A DNA stretch of 64,000 nucleotides from positions 2,289,931 to 2,353,930 of the forward strand of contig OY282355.1 of assembly GCA_958295525.1 (NCBI GenBank), in the 5' to 3' direction. A program made the position numbers and the translations under genes. This document shows positions 1 through 9,073 of this stretch, piece by piece. The notes beneath the pieces are model-generated. The model saw only the letters and a program-made list of their open reading frames with translations. It was not told where the DNA came from and did not search any database. This DNA is from an uncultured Dehalococcoidia bacterium. Lineage in GTDB: Bacteria > Chloroflexota > Dehalococcoidia > Lucifugimonadales > Australimonadaceae. Numbering within the stretch: position 1 is the first letter of the stretch; the number at the start of each line of letters is the position of its first letter.

Positions 1-1
1 C

Positions 2-742
2 GGGCTGGACGCCGCGAAGGCGCGCCACAACGACCCGGAGAACGCGGACGGCGAGTGGTACGTCTTCATCATTGACGAGGACGGCGTTCTCATCGCGCAT
101 CCGAACCCGGACTTCCGCGGCGGCGACATCAACGGGCCGCTGGGGACGGACGTCACCGGCTACACCTTCGGAACCGAGATGCTCGCCGCGCCCGAGGAAG
201 GCGCGTGGGTTGACTACGTGTTCCTGAATCCGGCGACGGGGCAACAAGAGGTCAAGCATTCGTGGGCCGTGAAGCGCGACGGCATGGTCTTCGGCTCCGG
301 CTGGTACGAGCGTCTGTTCGCTCCCGCGCCGACGAAGGCCGATCCTCCGGCGTTCACGGTGGCGTTCGTGGAGGAAGCGCTGCGCCGCTACGAGCGCGAC
401 GGGATGGAAGCCACCAGGGCGCATTACAATACGGAGGAGAGCACGGACGGGGAGTGGTACGTCTTCATCGCCGACGATAGCGGCGTTCTCATCGCGCATC
501 CGAATCCGGATGCTCGAGGCGACAACTTGAACGGCTCGCTGGGGACGGACGACACCGGCTACCGCTTCGGGCCGGAAATACTCACCGCGCCCGAAGAGGG
601 CAAGTGGGTGGAGTACGTGTTCCTCAACTTGGAGTCAGGCGAGCCAGAACTCAAGCGCTCATGGGTGGTGAAGCGCGACGGGCTGATCTTCGGCTCCGGC
701 TGGTACGAGCATTACTTCGCCTCCGGCGCCGCCGGACTCTGA
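2..742 (+). CDS. Tandem Cache-domain sensor-like protein (5' end missing)
   Basis: The reading frame is open from the first bases of the window, so the N-terminus lies outside. What remains is about 246 residues holding two copies of a unit of about 95 residues. Each copy has a DGEWYVFI segment, a GVLIAHPNPD segment, a GY-F-G stretch, a WV-YVFLN strand and ends in KRDG-FGSGWYE. The HPNP and GYxF motifs and the alternating strands resemble Cache-type extracellular ligand-binding domains of chemotaxis and kinase sensors, an assignment made by motif resemblance only. No membrane segment or signalling domain follows before the stop, so in this portion it looks like a secreted or periplasmic binding module. 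A strong hairpin terminator lies 35 bases downstream. Confidence 0.6.
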   Translation, partial: GLDAAKARHNDPENADGEWYVFIIDEDGVLIAHPNPDFRGGDINGPLGTDVTGYTFGTEMLAAPEEGAWVDYVFLNPATGQQEVKHSWAVKRDGMVFGSGWYERLFAPAPTKADPPAFTVAFVEEALRRYERDGMEATRAHYNTEESTDGEWYVFIADDSGVLIAHPNPDARGDNLNGSLGTDDTGYRFGPEILTAPEEGKWVEYVFLNLESGEPELKRSWVVKRDGLIFGSGWYEHYFASGAAGL

Positions 743-777
743 TCGGCGATCAGCGCCGCATCCGCTAAGAGAGACCA

Positions 778-805
778 GAGGCCGCGCCCGTTCGGGCGCG
801 GCCTC
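778..805 (+). terminator. Rho-independent terminator
   Basis: Perfect 13-bp GC-rich inverted repeat (GAGGCCGCGCCCG / CGGGCGCGGCCTC) separated by two bases, followed by TTCTATT. It lies just after the stop of the Cache-domain gene on the plus strand and probably ends that transcript. Confidence 0.75.
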
Positions 806-966
806 TTCTATTCGGCGCGGCGTCCGCCTGGGGCGCCCGCCGCCCACCCCTGCGAACGAAGAATTTACCGGCGCGGTTATGCGCCAGCCCCGCCGGGGAT
901 ATGCGGCGCCGCGAGGAGGAGCGTGGCGAGCGTCTTCGCTCAGCGGCGAAGCGCGCCGACGCCGGG

Positions 967-1641
967 CTACTCCCCGAAGCCGATGTCGGCTTCGTAGGCG
1001 CTCATCATTTCGGCGGCGAGTTCTTGCAGCGACTCGAACGGCGGCTCGTCCTCCGGCGCGGGCGGCGCGGACGGCGCGGACGGCGCGGACGACGATTCCT
1101 CGCCGCCGTCCGCCGCGGCGCGCATCGCATCCTCCATCGAGCGGTTGAGCGCGTTGCGGAGCACGAGCGCGGCGGAGCGGCTGACGCGGGCGAGGAGAAG
1201 GCCGTACTCGAAACTCATGCTGACGGCGTTCTGCGCGCTTTCGGCGTCGGAATGCTCGGACTCCTCCAGCGTTTGCAGGAGGTCGTGCAGGAAGTCCTCG
1301 GGGCCGAGCGCCTCGGTGGCTTGGCGGGCGGCGGCGACCTGCCGCTCCAGCGGCTCCGCGCACTCCGCGGCGATGCGCTCGACCTCGCCCGGGTGCGTCT
1401 GCTCCAGTATCGGCAGGATGCGGGCGGGGAAGTCCACGCCGACCGCGCAGCCTAATCCGAACGCGCCGACGGCGGCCTCCGCGAGCGGCTCGCTCTCGAA
1501 GAACGTGTCATTCCCGTGCTCGTGCGAGGGCGCGTTTTCGAGGTGCAGGAGAACGACGACGTCGGTGAACGCGAGGGGGCCGCCGGCGCCGCTGTCGCCG
1601 CCCGAAGGGACGGGCTCGAGCGGGATGACGCGGTTGGACAA
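967..1641 (-). CDS. Conserved hypothetical acidic protein, third gene of the icd-mdh unit
   Basis: Predicted 224-residue soluble protein that I do not recognise. It is acidic and mostly helical in appearance. The C-terminal third has an Ala/Pro/Ser-rich low-complexity linker (around residues 182-198, repeated APSAPSAP) followed by a short acidic helix. There is no signal peptide or clear membrane segment. It starts 13 bases after the mdh stop on the same strand, so it is probably cotranscribed with mdh and the isocitrate dehydrogenase gene. No catalytic motif is visible and no function is claimed. Confidence 0.6.
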   Translation of the reverse strand: MSNRVIPLEPVPSGGDSGAGGPLAFTDVVVLLHLENAPSHEHGNDTFFESEPLAEAAVGAFGLGCAVGVDFPARILPILEQTHPGEVERIAAECAEPLERQVAAARQATEALGPEDFLHDLLQTLEESEHSDAESAQNAVSMSFEYGLLLARVSRSAALVLRNALNRSMEDAMRAAADGGEESSSAPSAPSAPPAPEDEPPFESLQELAAEMMSAYEADIGFGE

Positions 1642-1654
1642 CGGCGGCCTCGCG

Positions 1655-2596
1655 TCAGTTCGCGGGAGCGGTCGCCATAACCTCGACGAGTTCGCGGACG
1701 GCGTCCGCCGACTTGTCGAGCGCGGCCTTCTCGCCCGCCGTGAGGTCGAGTTCGACGACGCGCTCGACGCCGCCCGCGCCGAGGATGACCGGAACGCCCA
1801 TATAGACGCCGCTAATGCCGTACTCGCCCTCCAAGAGCGCGGCGCAAGGGAGCAGGCGCTTCTGATCGAGGAGAATAGCGTCCACCATTTCGGCGACCGC
1901 GGCGGAGGGAGCGTAGAAGGCGCTGCCGGTTTTGAGGAGCGCGACGATCTCGCCGCCGCCGCCTTGCGCGCGCTTGACGATGCGGTCGAGCGCCTCGGCG
2001 CTCAGCAGGTCGCTGATCGGAACGCCGCCGACGGTGGTGTACTTCGTGAGCGGCACCATTTGGTCGCCGTGTCCGCCGAGCACGTACGCCTGCACGTCCT
2101 TCACGGAGACGCCCAACTCCCACGCGAGGAACGCGCGGAAGCGCGCCGTGTCAAGCACTCCGGCCATGCCGACGACGCGGCTCTTGGGGAGCCCCGCGAG
2201 CGAGTAGGCGTGCTGCACCATCGCGTCGAGGGGGTTGGAGACGACGATGAGCGTCGCGTTGGGAGAGCGGCTGACGACCTCGCCGACCACGGAGCCGACG
2301 ATTTTCATATTGGTGAAGAGGAGGTCGTCGCGGCTCATGCCGGGCTTCCGGGCGATGCCCGCGGTGACGACCACGACGTCGGAGCCAGCGGTTTCGTCGT
2401 AGCCGTTGGATCCGGTGATGGATGCGTCTATCCCGAGGACGGGGCCGGATTCGGCGATGTCGAGGGCTTTGCCCTGCGGCATATCCTCAACGACGTCCAC
2501 CAGGACGACGTCGAGGTAGCCGCGCTCGTAGAGGCGCTGCGCGGTGGTGGCGCCGACGTTTCCGGCGCCGACGACGGTGGCTTTCTTGCGTGCCAT
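1655..2596 (-). CDS. mdh: Malate dehydrogenase
   Basis: Interconverts malate and oxaloacetate with NAD in the TCA cycle. The 313-residue length is typical of the LDH-like MDH family. The N-terminal Rossmann motif [10 protein letters not shown] spans residues 10-19, and Asp34 at the end of the second strand fits NAD preference. The substrate loop carries R83 and R89 ([13 protein letters not shown]). D149 and R152 precede the catalytic His176 in [10 protein letters not shown]. The GVPISDLL stretch resembles the Chloroflexus-type, LDH-like MDH. It lies 19 bases downstream of the isocitrate dehydrogenase gene, forming a TCA pair, with a hypothetical gene after it. Confidence 0.95.
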   Translation of the reverse strand: MARKKATVVGAGNVGATTAQRLYERGYLDVVLVDVVEDMPQGKALDIAESGPVLGIDASITGSNGYDETAGSDVVVVTAGIARKPGMSRDDLLFTNMKIVGSVVGEVVSRSPNATLIVVSNPLDAMVQHAYSLAGLPKSRVVGMAGVLDTARFRAFLAWELGVSVKDVQAYVLGGHGDQMVPLTKYTTVGGVPISDLLSAEALDRIVKRAQGGGGEIVALLKTGSAFYAPSAAVAEMVDAILLDQKRLLPCAALLEGEYGISGVYMGVPVILGAGGVERVVELDLTAGEKAALDKSADAVRELVEVMATAPAN

Positions 2597-2615
2597 TGTT
2601 GCTTCGCTCCGGGGA

Positions 2616-3818
2616 CTAGGCGTAGACGTAGCCTTCCCACGTGTTCTTGAGGTTGGAGTCGCTGACCGTGGCGACGATGTAGTCGCCGAATTCGGCGGTG
2701 GTCGCGCCTGTGTCGCGGCCGGTGGTCACGGCTTTGCGCTCGTACTGGCCGCAGACGTCGAGCGCCATATTGACCTTCTGAGCGAGGTCGGCGAAGCCGA
2801 TGTGGTCGAGGAGCATCGCGCCCGCGCGCACCATCGAGGAGGGGTCGGCGTATTGGGCGCGCCCTTCGATGACCATGCGCGGCGCGCTGCCGTGGATCGC
2901 CTCGAACATTGCGTAGGCGGTTCCGATGTTCGCGGAGCCCGCCGTGCCGACGCCGCCCTGGATCTGCGCCGCCTCGTCCGTGAGGATGTCGCCGTACATA
3001 TTGGGCAGCGCGAGCACCTGGAACTCGCTGCGGCGCGCCGTGTCTATCAGTTTGGCGGTCATAATGTCGATGTACCAGGCGTCCCAGGAGATGCTGGGGT
3101 ACTGCTCCGCGATTTCGCGGGCGACGTCGAGGAACTTGCCGTCCGTCGTCTTGACGATGTTGGCTTTCGTCACGATGGTGACGCGCTCCTTGCCCGTCTT
3201 TTGGGCGTGGGCGAAGGCGGCGTTGATGATGCGGCGGGAGCCTTGCGTCGTGATGACGCGGAAGTCTATGGCGAGGTCGGCGGTTACGTTGATGCCGTCG
3301 GAGCCGAGCGCGTACATATCCTCGGTGTTCTCGCGGAAGAACGTCCAGTCTATGTTTTCGGCGGGTATGCGGACGGGGCGGACGTTGGCGAAGAGGTCGA
3401 GCGCTTTCCGCATCGAGACGTTGGCGCTCTCGATGTTGGGCCAGCCGTCGCCCTTCTCGGGCGTGTGGGTCGGCCCCTTGAGCGTCACGTGGCACTGCTT
3501 GACCTCCTCCAGCACGTCGTCGGGGATGGACTGGAGTTTGGCCGCGCGGTTCTCGATAGTGAGGCCATCGATGTTGCGGAACTCCACTTTGCCCTTGGCG
3601 ACCTCGCCGGCGAGCAGTTGCTCGAGGACGCGCTGGGACTCGTAGGCGATGGTCGGGCCGATGCCGTCGCCGCCGAGCATGCCGATGACGATGGGGCTGA
3701 CGCCCGCGTAGTCAACGGGGGACGGAGCGTCCTTGAGGCGTTCGACGCGCTCGAGTTGCTGCTCGACGAGTCCGCCGAAGTGGTCTTTCGCGGTTTCGAT
3801 GACATTGGCGTCAGGCAC
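2616..3818 (-). CDS. icd: Isocitrate dehydrogenase family (decarboxylating beta-hydroxyacid dehydrogenase)
   Basis: 400-residue enzyme of the isocitrate/isopropylmalate dehydrogenase family, oxidatively decarboxylating a beta-hydroxyacid (isocitrate most likely, by context). Visible motifs are GDGIGP at residues 50-55, the substrate-binding segment [18 protein letters not shown] (131-148) with its Ser and Arg residues, the RENTEDMYA loop (162-170), the metal-binding [15 protein letters not shown] signature (275-289) and EAIHGSAP near the cofactor site (306-313). Adjacency to mdh supports isocitrate over isopropylmalate. Cofactor choice (NAD or NADP) was not resolved by eye. It is the first gene of a three-gene minus-strand unit. 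Confidence 0.88.
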   Translation of the reverse strand: MPDANVIETAKDHFGGLVEQQLERVERLKDAPSPVDYAGVSPIVIGMLGGDGIGPTIAYESQRVLEQLLAGEVAKGKVEFRNIDGLTIENRAAKLQSIPDDVLEEVKQCHVTLKGPTHTPEKGDGWPNIESANVSMRKALDLFANVRPVRIPAENIDWTFFRENTEDMYALGSDGINVTADLAIDFRVITTQGSRRIINAAFAHAQKTGKERVTIVTKANIVKTTDGKFLDVAREIAEQYPSISWDAWYIDIMTAKLIDTARRSEFQVLALPNMYGDILTDEAAQIQGGVGTAGSANIGTAYAMFEAIHGSAPRMVIEGRAQYADPSSMVRAGAMLLDHIGFADLAQKVNMALDVCGQYERKAVTTGRDTGATTAEFGDYIVATVSDSNLKNTWEGYVYA

Positions 3819-4086
3819 GTGCGGGCTCCTTCGCTGGGCGCGTGTGTGATGAGGGCACGGGGATTATACGGAGCGGAGAGCAAGGCGGCAAGCGCGGCGC
3901 ATCCGTGGACAAGTAGCCTACGGCTTGCGGGTCGGCGGCGACTCTTCGGACCGCGTAAATGTCCTCGCGGGCGAGCGTGGCGGTCTCACTAGAGGATTCG
4001 TGGCTGGCGAGGCATTTCGTCAATGGAACTGCACAGATGAAGGCGAGCAGAACCAATCGTCGGTCAGGCATTCGTCGCGCGTAGGT
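3819..4086. other. Intergenic region upstream of icd
   Basis: About 270 bases between the icd start and the palindrome that follows the Rieske gene. It should hold the icd promoter. A minus-strand open frame crosses it but lacks a ribosome binding site and overlaps both the palindrome and the icd start, so I do not call a gene. No repeat of the dispersed family was seen here. Confidence 0.5.
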
Positions 4087-4120
4087 ATTGGGCGGAGGCG
4101 CCGCGGCGCCTCCGCCCAAT
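4087..4120 (-). terminator. Perfect 34-bp palindrome after the Rieske oxygenase gene
   Basis: Two 17-base arms (ATTGGGCGGAGGCGCCG and its exact complement) abut with no spacer, 6 bases past the stop of the minus-strand Rieske gene. The position suggests a transcription terminator, although no T-tract follows. Confidence 0.6.
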
Positions 4121-4126
4121 ACGCCG

Positions 4127-5428
4127 TTAGCGGCGGTTGCTGGCGACGACCTCCTCGGCGTGGCCTGCCCACGTGTCGAGCACGCTTTGGATGTCGCCCT
4201 TGAGTCCGTCGCTCTCGCCGGCCTGCGCGGTGAAGTAGACGGCGAGCCGCCCGACCTCCTGCAGCGACGGCCAGCGCTCCAGCGGCAATTCGATGCTGCG
4301 GTTGCGCTCCGGGTCGCGGATGACGTTCATCGGGTCGCCGCCGTCCTCCACGATCTGCATCTGCTCCGTCAGTTGCTTGCGGAGCAGAATGACGCCGCGG
4401 TCGGACTCGCCCAACTTTTCGCGGACGCGGTCGGCGTTCGGGCCTTGCGTGATCCAGGCGACGAAGTCCTGATGGTTCACGAGGTCGGGGATGAGCGCGC
4501 CGCTTTCGTCGTGAAGCGGCACGATGAAGTGGGGGACCTTCTCCTGCTTGGGGAGCGTCGTGCCAGGGGCGGCCTTGTAGAAGAACCACGTAATGTGGAG
4601 CGTGGTCGTGTCGTCCACCGGCGTGCGGTACTGGAAGTTGCACTTCACGCCGTCGCCGACGAAGAGGATGTTGGGGAAGAGCGCGGGATGGCCGACCTTC
4701 CAGTCGTGGTCGTCCTCGCTGGTGCCTTCGACGACGCGGCGCTTGATGATGCCGTGCTCGAACTCGGTGAAGCCGATCTTCTTGTGGTTGCGGGGGATGA
4801 TGGGGCTGAGATCGGGGTCGCCGCCGAGCGCGACGGCCTTCTCCCGCTGCTGAGCGACGCCCCAGTAGCCGTGCAGCCACTCGAGGTGCACGGGGTCGTG
4901 GGAGTTCTCCTGGCATTGCAGCCAGTTGCAGGGGAGTTCGGCGATGCCGATGTCGGAGTAGCCGTTTTCGTAGGTGAAGGGCTCCCACATTGGGATGAGC
5001 GGCGCGGGCGACGGGCCGAGGTACGCCCAGAGCATTCCGGCGAGTTGCCGCACGGGGTAGGCGTCGATTTTCACTTTCTCCTTGAAGCGCCCGTCGGGAT
5101 GGACGGTTTCCTCGAACGGCTGCTCGATGCACTGGCCGGTCTCGTCCATCATCCAGCCGTGGTACATACAGCGCAGGCCGTGCTCCTCGGGGATGCCGTA
5201 GGAGAGATCCACGCGGCGGTGGGGGCAGAAGCGCTCGATGAGGCCGAGCGCGCCGGACTTGTCGCGGTAGAGGACGAGATCCTCGCCGAGCAGCCGCACG
5301 GGTTTCGTGGGGCGGTCGTCGAGTTCCGTCGCGGCGGCGAAGGGGTGCCAGTAGCGGCGCATCAGATCGCCCATCGGCGTGCCGGGGCCGACCTGCGTCA
5401 AGCGTTCGTTGTCCTGCGCGGAGAGCAT
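4127..5428 (-). CDS. Rieske [2Fe-2S] aromatic-ring-hydroxylating oxygenase, paralogue 1
   Basis: 433-residue oxygenase alpha-subunit of the phthalate dioxygenase/vanillate demethylase-like type. The Rieske cluster ligands are C68-x-H70 and C87-x-x-H90 (CPHRRVDLSYG ... CMYHGW). The catalytic mononuclear iron triad is visible as D178-x-x-H181-x4-H186 (DPVHLEWLH) after the NWLQCQEN segment. Such enzymes hydroxylate or demethylate aromatic substrates using electrons from a separate reductase, but no reductase or ferredoxin gene is adjacent. A close paralogue lies at 48592-49869, nearly identical over the first 125 residues and diverging in the substrate-binding half. The substrate cannot be told from sequence. 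Confidence 0.9.
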   Translation of the reverse strand: MLSAQDNERLTQVGPGTPMGDLMRRYWHPFAAATELDDRPTKPVRLLGEDLVLYRDKSGALGLIERFCPHRRVDLSYGIPEEHGLRCMYHGWMMDETGQCIEQPFEETVHPDGRFKEKVKIDAYPVRQLAGMLWAYLGPSPAPLIPMWEPFTYENGYSDIGIAELPCNWLQCQENSHDPVHLEWLHGYWGVAQQREKAVALGGDPDLSPIIPRNHKKIGFTEFEHGIIKRRVVEGTSEDDHDWKVGHPALFPNILFVGDGVKCNFQYRTPVDDTTTLHITWFFYKAAPGTTLPKQEKVPHFIVPLHDESGALIPDLVNHQDFVAWITQGPNADRVREKLGESDRGVILLRKQLTEQMQIVEDGGDPMNVIRDPERNRSIELPLERWPSLQEVGRLAVYFTAQAGESDGLKGDIQSVLDTWAGHAEEVVASNRR

Positions 5429-5650
5429 CGCATCATCCTCCTGATTCAGTCTGCCCTGATTCAGTCTGCCTGCGCGGATTGTAGCGCTTGGCGCAAGCAG
5501 GGGAATAATGGGCGGACGCGCGCGATCCGCGACGCGCTCACGCGGCTGGAAGCGCCCGAACGGCTGGCGCAGGCGAGCCCCGAGGACGCCCCGAAAGATT
5601 GACTTCGTTCGCCCGTTGCGCCGCGCATCGCATAGGCGTATCGTTCGCGT

Positions 5651-6736
5651 ATGCGCGCAATGCTTCCCCGCCGCGGCGCACGCCGCCCATCAGCCCCCGG
5701 CGACGGCCCCGCCGTCCAAGTCGAGGGACTCGCCAAACGCTTCGGCCAAACGCCCGCCGTCAGCGGCGCCGCGTTTCAGGCCGAGCGCGGGAGCATGGTC
5801 GCCCTCCTCGGCCCCAGCGGATGCGGCAAAACCACGATGCTCCGCCTCATCGCCGGTTTCGAGGCGCCCGACGCCGGAACCGTGTCCGTGGACGGCAGAG
5901 TCGTCGCCGCCCCGGGCGAATTCGTCCCGCCGGAGCGCCGCCGCGTCGGAATGGTCTTTCAGGACTACGCCCTCTTCTCCCACCTCGCCGTTCGCAAGAA
6001 CGTCGAATTCGGCGTCCCGCGCGGCCCGGGGCGCGACCGCGCCGTCAACGACGCGCTCGACCTCGTCGGCATCCGCGCCGAAGCCGAACGTATGCCTCAC
6101 GAACTCTCCGGCGGCCAGCAGCAGCGCGTCGCCCTCGCCCGCGCGCTCGCCGCCAAACCAAGCGTCGTGCTCCTCGACGAGCCCTTCTCCAACCTCGACG
6201 CCAACCTCCGCGAGCGCGTCCGCGGCGAAGTGCGCCACATCCTCCGCGAGGCCGGCACGACCGCCATATTCGTAACGCACGACCAAGACGAAGCCTTCGC
6301 CATCGCCGACTCCGTTTGCATTATGCTCCGCAACGCCGTCGTCCAATGCGGACAGCCGGAGGACGTCTACCTCCACCCCGTCTCGCTGGAGGTCGCCGCG
6401 TTCCTCGGCGCGGCCAACGTCCTCGACGGCGAGCGTTCCGGCGCGTTCGCGCAGTGCGCCCTGGGCGCGCTCCCCGTCGGCGGCTCCGGCGCGCCGGACG
6501 GCCCCGTCAAAGTCTCCGTGCGCCCCGAAACGGTTCGCCTGCGCCCTGCGGCCGGCCCTACGTTGGACGCGGAAGTGACGGCGGTCGAGTTCCGTGGAAT
6601 CTACAAAGCCGTCTTCCTCCGGCTCGCCTCCGGCGTGGAGATCGTCTCCAACGTAGGCGCCGGAACGCCCGCCGCGAAGGGCGAGCGCCTGCAAATCGGC
6701 GTCAACGGCCCCGTCGCGGCCTTCCCCGCGAACTAA
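5651..6736 (+). CDS. ABC transporter ATP-binding protein, FbpC/PotA type (no permease nearby)
   Basis: 361-residue ATPase that would energise import of an iron(III), polyamine, sulfate or similar substrate. Walker A GPSGCGKT (54-61), Q-loop Gln104 (MVFQDYALF), signature LSGGQQQRV (152-160), Walker B VVLLDEPFSNLD (172-183) and the H-loop in FVTHDQDEAF are intact. The roughly 120-residue C-terminal part looks like the TOBE regulatory domain of this subfamily. The order Walker A to LSGGQ fits the CUT1/FeT/MOI group. No permease or binding-protein gene is adjacent, so it must pair with components elsewhere. The first ~20 residues are Pro/Arg-rich, and the true start could be internal. Confidence 0.88.
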   Translation: MRAMLPRRGARRPSAPGDGPAVQVEGLAKRFGQTPAVSGAAFQAERGSMVALLGPSGCGKTTMLRLIAGFEAPDAGTVSVDGRVVAAPGEFVPPERRRVGMVFQDYALFSHLAVRKNVEFGVPRGPGRDRAVNDALDLVGIRAEAERMPHELSGGQQQRVALARALAAKPSVVLLDEPFSNLDANLRERVRGEVRHILREAGTTAIFVTHDQDEAFAIADSVCIMLRNAVVQCGQPEDVYLHPVSLEVAAFLGAANVLDGERSGAFAQCALGALPVGGSGAPDGPVKVSVRPETVRLRPAAGPTLDAEVTAVEFRGIYKAVFLRLASGVEIVSNVGAGTPAAKGERLQIGVNGPVAAFPAN

Positions 6737-6815
6737 CCCGATCTATCGGGCGCGCTCCGCATAGCGCCCCGCCGTCCTGCCGGCGCTTGCGCGGGGCGGC
6801 CTATGCAAGCACCCG

Positions 6816-7355
6816 TCACGCCTTCAGGAGATCGAAATGCTCCTTGCGGAGTTTGGCGACTTTCGGCGCGATGATCACCTGACAGTAGCCCGCCCACGGA
6901 TTGCTGCGGTAGTACTGCTGGTGGTAGTCCTCGGCCTCGTAGAACGGGCCGAGGGGCGCAATCTCGGTTACGATGGGGTCCGGCCAGACCTTGCGCTCCG
7001 CGAAGTCGGCGATGACCTCTTCCGCCGCGCGCCGCTGCTCTTCGTCGTGGTGGAAGACGGCGGAGCGGTACTGCGTCCCGACGTCCGGCCCCTGCCGGTT
7101 GAGCGTCGTCGGGTCGTGCGTCGTGAAGAACAACTCCAGCAGTCGCCGGTAGGAGACGGCGTCCGGGTCGAAGTCGATCCGGACGGCCTCGGCGTGGCCT
7201 GTTCTTCCGGAGCAGACGTCGTGGTAGGAGGGATTTTCGGCGGTTCCGCCCGTGTAGCCGGAGACGACTTTCTCGACGCCGCGCACCTGCTCGTAGACGG
7301 CCTCGAGGCACCAGAAGCATCCGCCCGCGAGCGTCGCCGTTTCGGTTCCCATCAT
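6816..7355 (-). CDS. msrA: Peptide-methionine (S)-S-oxide reductase
   Basis: 179-residue enzyme repairing oxidised methionine (S-epimer) in proteins with thioredoxin as reductant. The diagnostic motif GGCFWCLE (residues 11-18) holds the catalytic Cys13. [22 protein letters not shown], the [23 protein letters not shown] block and a YHQQYY segment follow in the usual MsrA order. The fused MsrB domain seen in some bacteria is absent. It stands alone between the ABC ATPase and a dehydrogenase gene. Confidence 0.95.
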   Translation of the reverse strand: MMGTETATLAGGCFWCLEAVYEQVRGVEKVVSGYTGGTAENPSYHDVCSGRTGHAEAVRIDFDPDAVSYRRLLELFFTTHDPTTLNRQGPDVGTQYRSAVFHHDEEQRRAAEEVIADFAERKVWPDPIVTEIAPLGPFYEAEDYHQQYYRSNPWAGYCQVIIAPKVAKLRKEHFDLLKA

Positions 7356-7412
7356 CCATTCCTTTCCATTAGCCGCCTGCGCGGCAGAGCGATAGGTTCA
7401 CGCCCGCCGCCA

Positions 7413-8414
7413 TCAAGGCACGGAGACGATGAACTTGCCGAAGTGCTCGGCGCGCTCCATCTCTTCGTGCGCGGCGGCGGTCTCCGAGAGGGGGACGACG
7501 GCGTGGACGGCGGTTCCGATCTTGCCCATTCCCGCTGCTTCGACGATCTGCCGGAGTTCGCCCGACGAGCCCATAAACGCGCCGAAGAGCCTGAGTTCCT
7601 TGCTGAAGAGTTGGCCGAGATGAATCGGAGCCTGGTAGCCCGCCGTCACTCCGCAGACGCCGTAGCGCCCCCCGCGAGCGAGCGAGGCGTAGGCCGCCTC
7701 GAAGAGCAGCGCGCCGGCGCTGTCGACCACGAGGTCAACGCCTTTGCCGCCGGTGAGTTCTTTGGCGCGCTGAGCGACGTCCTCCGTCTTGTAGTTGATG
7801 GCGTAGTCCGCTCCCAGTTCTTTCGAGCGGCGCACCTTCTCGCCTGTGCTCGTGACGGCGATGCAGGTCGCGCCGACGACGCGCTTGACGAGTTGGATGG
7901 CCGCGGTCCCCACGCCGCTCGAGGATGAGAGCACCATCGCGGTCTCGCCCCCTTGCAACCGGCCTTCGCGCACGATGATCGCCCACGTGGGGAGGTAGAC
8001 GGTGGGGAGCGCGGCGGCCTGCTCGTAGGAGAGGCTGTCGGGAATGGGGACGACGTTCTCGGCGGGGACGGCCACGAATTCCGCGTTGGAGCCGTGCCGG
8101 TTCACGCCGAGCACTTGAGGGGGGTTGGCGCCGTAGAGCGGGTTGACGACGACGCGGCGGCCTTCGCTGAGCCCGGTTACGTCCGCGCCGACCTGAGCGA
8201 CGTCGCCGGCGCAGTCGCCGCCGAGGATGCGGGGCATCGCCTCGGGGCGGATCTTCGTCCCGCGCAGCCCGGCCCGGGTGTAGAGGTCGAGGCGGTTGAG
8301 AGCGGCCGCGCGCACGCGCACGACCACCTCGCCGGGCGCGGCCTCCGGCTCCGGCATATCGCCGTACTCAATAACGGAGGGCTCTCCGTGCTCGCGTATG
8401 AATATCGCCTTCAA
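7413..8414 (-). CDS. Zinc-free alcohol dehydrogenase / quinone oxidoreductase family protein
   Basis: 333-residue medium-chain dehydrogenase/reductase. The N-terminal GroES-like domain contains AALNRLDLYTRAGL and ILGGDCAGDVAQVG. The nucleotide-binding domain has VLSSSSGVGTAAIQLVK (161-177), the expected glycine-rich turn. The four-Cys structural zinc cluster and the usual catalytic zinc ligands are not visible, which points to the quinone oxidoreductase (QOR)-like, NADPH-dependent branch reducing enones or quinones. The next gene upstream on the same strand ends three bases before this start, or 16 bases before if its C-terminus is read in the shifted frame, so the two are probably cotranscribed. 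The substrate is unknown. Confidence 0.85.
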   Translation of the reverse strand: MKAIFIREHGEPSVIEYGDMPEPEAAPGEVVVRVRAAALNRLDLYTRAGLRGTKIRPEAMPRILGGDCAGDVAQVGADVTGLSEGRRVVVNPLYGANPPQVLGVNRHGSNAEFVAVPAENVVPIPDSLSYEQAAALPTVYLPTWAIIVREGRLQGGETAMVLSSSSGVGTAAIQLVKRVVGATCIAVTSTGEKVRRSKELGADYAINYKTEDVAQRAKELTGGKGVDLVVDSAGALLFEAAYASLARGGRYGVCGVTAGYQAPIHLGQLFSKELRLFGAFMGSSGELRQIVEAAGMGKIGTAVHAVVPLSETAAAHEEMERAEHFGKFIVSVP

Positions 8415-8417
8415 GCG

Positions 8418-8996
8418 CTATCGCCTCCCGTCAATCCTGATGCCTGGGCAGAATCGGAGCCTCGTACTCCGCGAGGACTTTTTCGCGTTTCTCAACGTAC
8501 TCGGTGTCCATCCATTTCCAAGAAACTTCGTGACGAATTCCGTGGTCACCACAGGGTCTACGGCGGGGATATTGACGACTAGCGCATTCTTGTCCACTTG
8601 CAGGTAAGTGGCGACTTGGCCGTCAAGCAACTGTTTCTCGTAGTCGAGGAACCCCGTTCGCTTGGCGAGCAGTTCGATCAGCGTGTCGCTCATCGTCGCG
8701 TGCTGCGCCTTGACGAAGTACTGGGTTTGCTTCTCCTTGGGGTTGGCGGATATTTCCACTTTGCCGAGGTTCGGCATCGCCCTGGTGACCGTGCCCGACC
8801 ATTTGGGGTGGATATTGAGCGTGACGACATCCCAAATGGCGTCCTGCTTCGTTCGTATCGTGGACAAGTCCTCGCTGACTTTCTGCAGTTTGTCCGTGAT
8901 GCCGCCCTTGAAACTTTGCAAGCCGAACCAAAGGGTCAGGGCGATAGCCAACAGCCCTCCGCCCACGACAACCAAAGACAGCGTGCTCTCGCTCAT
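8418..8996 (-). CDS. Membrane-anchored hypothetical protein with apparent C-terminal frameshift
   Basis: 192 residues as read. An N-terminal hydrophobic segment (about residues 6-26) anchors a soluble domain of unknown function containing a possible helical stretch and a KVEISANPKEK segment. The last 30 or so residues are Arg/Ser-rich and out of character. Reading the DNA from about 8528 downward in the frame shifted by -1 gives instead a charged, normal-looking tail (WMDTEYVEKREKVLAEYEAP) ending at a TGA at 8431-8433. This indicates a one-base indel, a sequencing error or a frameshift near the AAGTTTC at 8522-8528 (minus strand). It is not recognised, and probably forms an operon with the dehydrogenase downstream. 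Confidence 0.6.
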   Translation of the reverse strand: MSESTLSLVVVGGGLLAIALTLWFGLQSFKGGITDKLQKVSEDLSTIRTKQDAIWDVVTLNIHPKWSGTVTRAMPNLGKVEISANPKEKQTQYFVKAQHATMSDTLIELLAKRTGFLDYEKQLLDGQVATYLQVDKNALVVNIPAVDPVVTTEFVTKFLGNGWTPSTLRNAKKSSRSTRLRFCPGIRIDGRR

Positions 8997-9073
8997 CAGG
9001 CTTGCCTCCGAACGGCCTGCGGGAGCGGCGGGCCGTCGGCTATGAGTATAGCGCCGCCCGCCGCTTCGTTGGC

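Noticed and set aside
1145-2650. Long plus-strand open frame opposite mdh
   Set aside because: High-GC shadow frame; the minus strand carries clear MDH motifs.
3811-4119. Minus-strand open frame with a signal-peptide-like start upstream of icd
   Set aside because: No ribosome site; it runs through the palindrome after the Rieske gene and overlaps the icd start.
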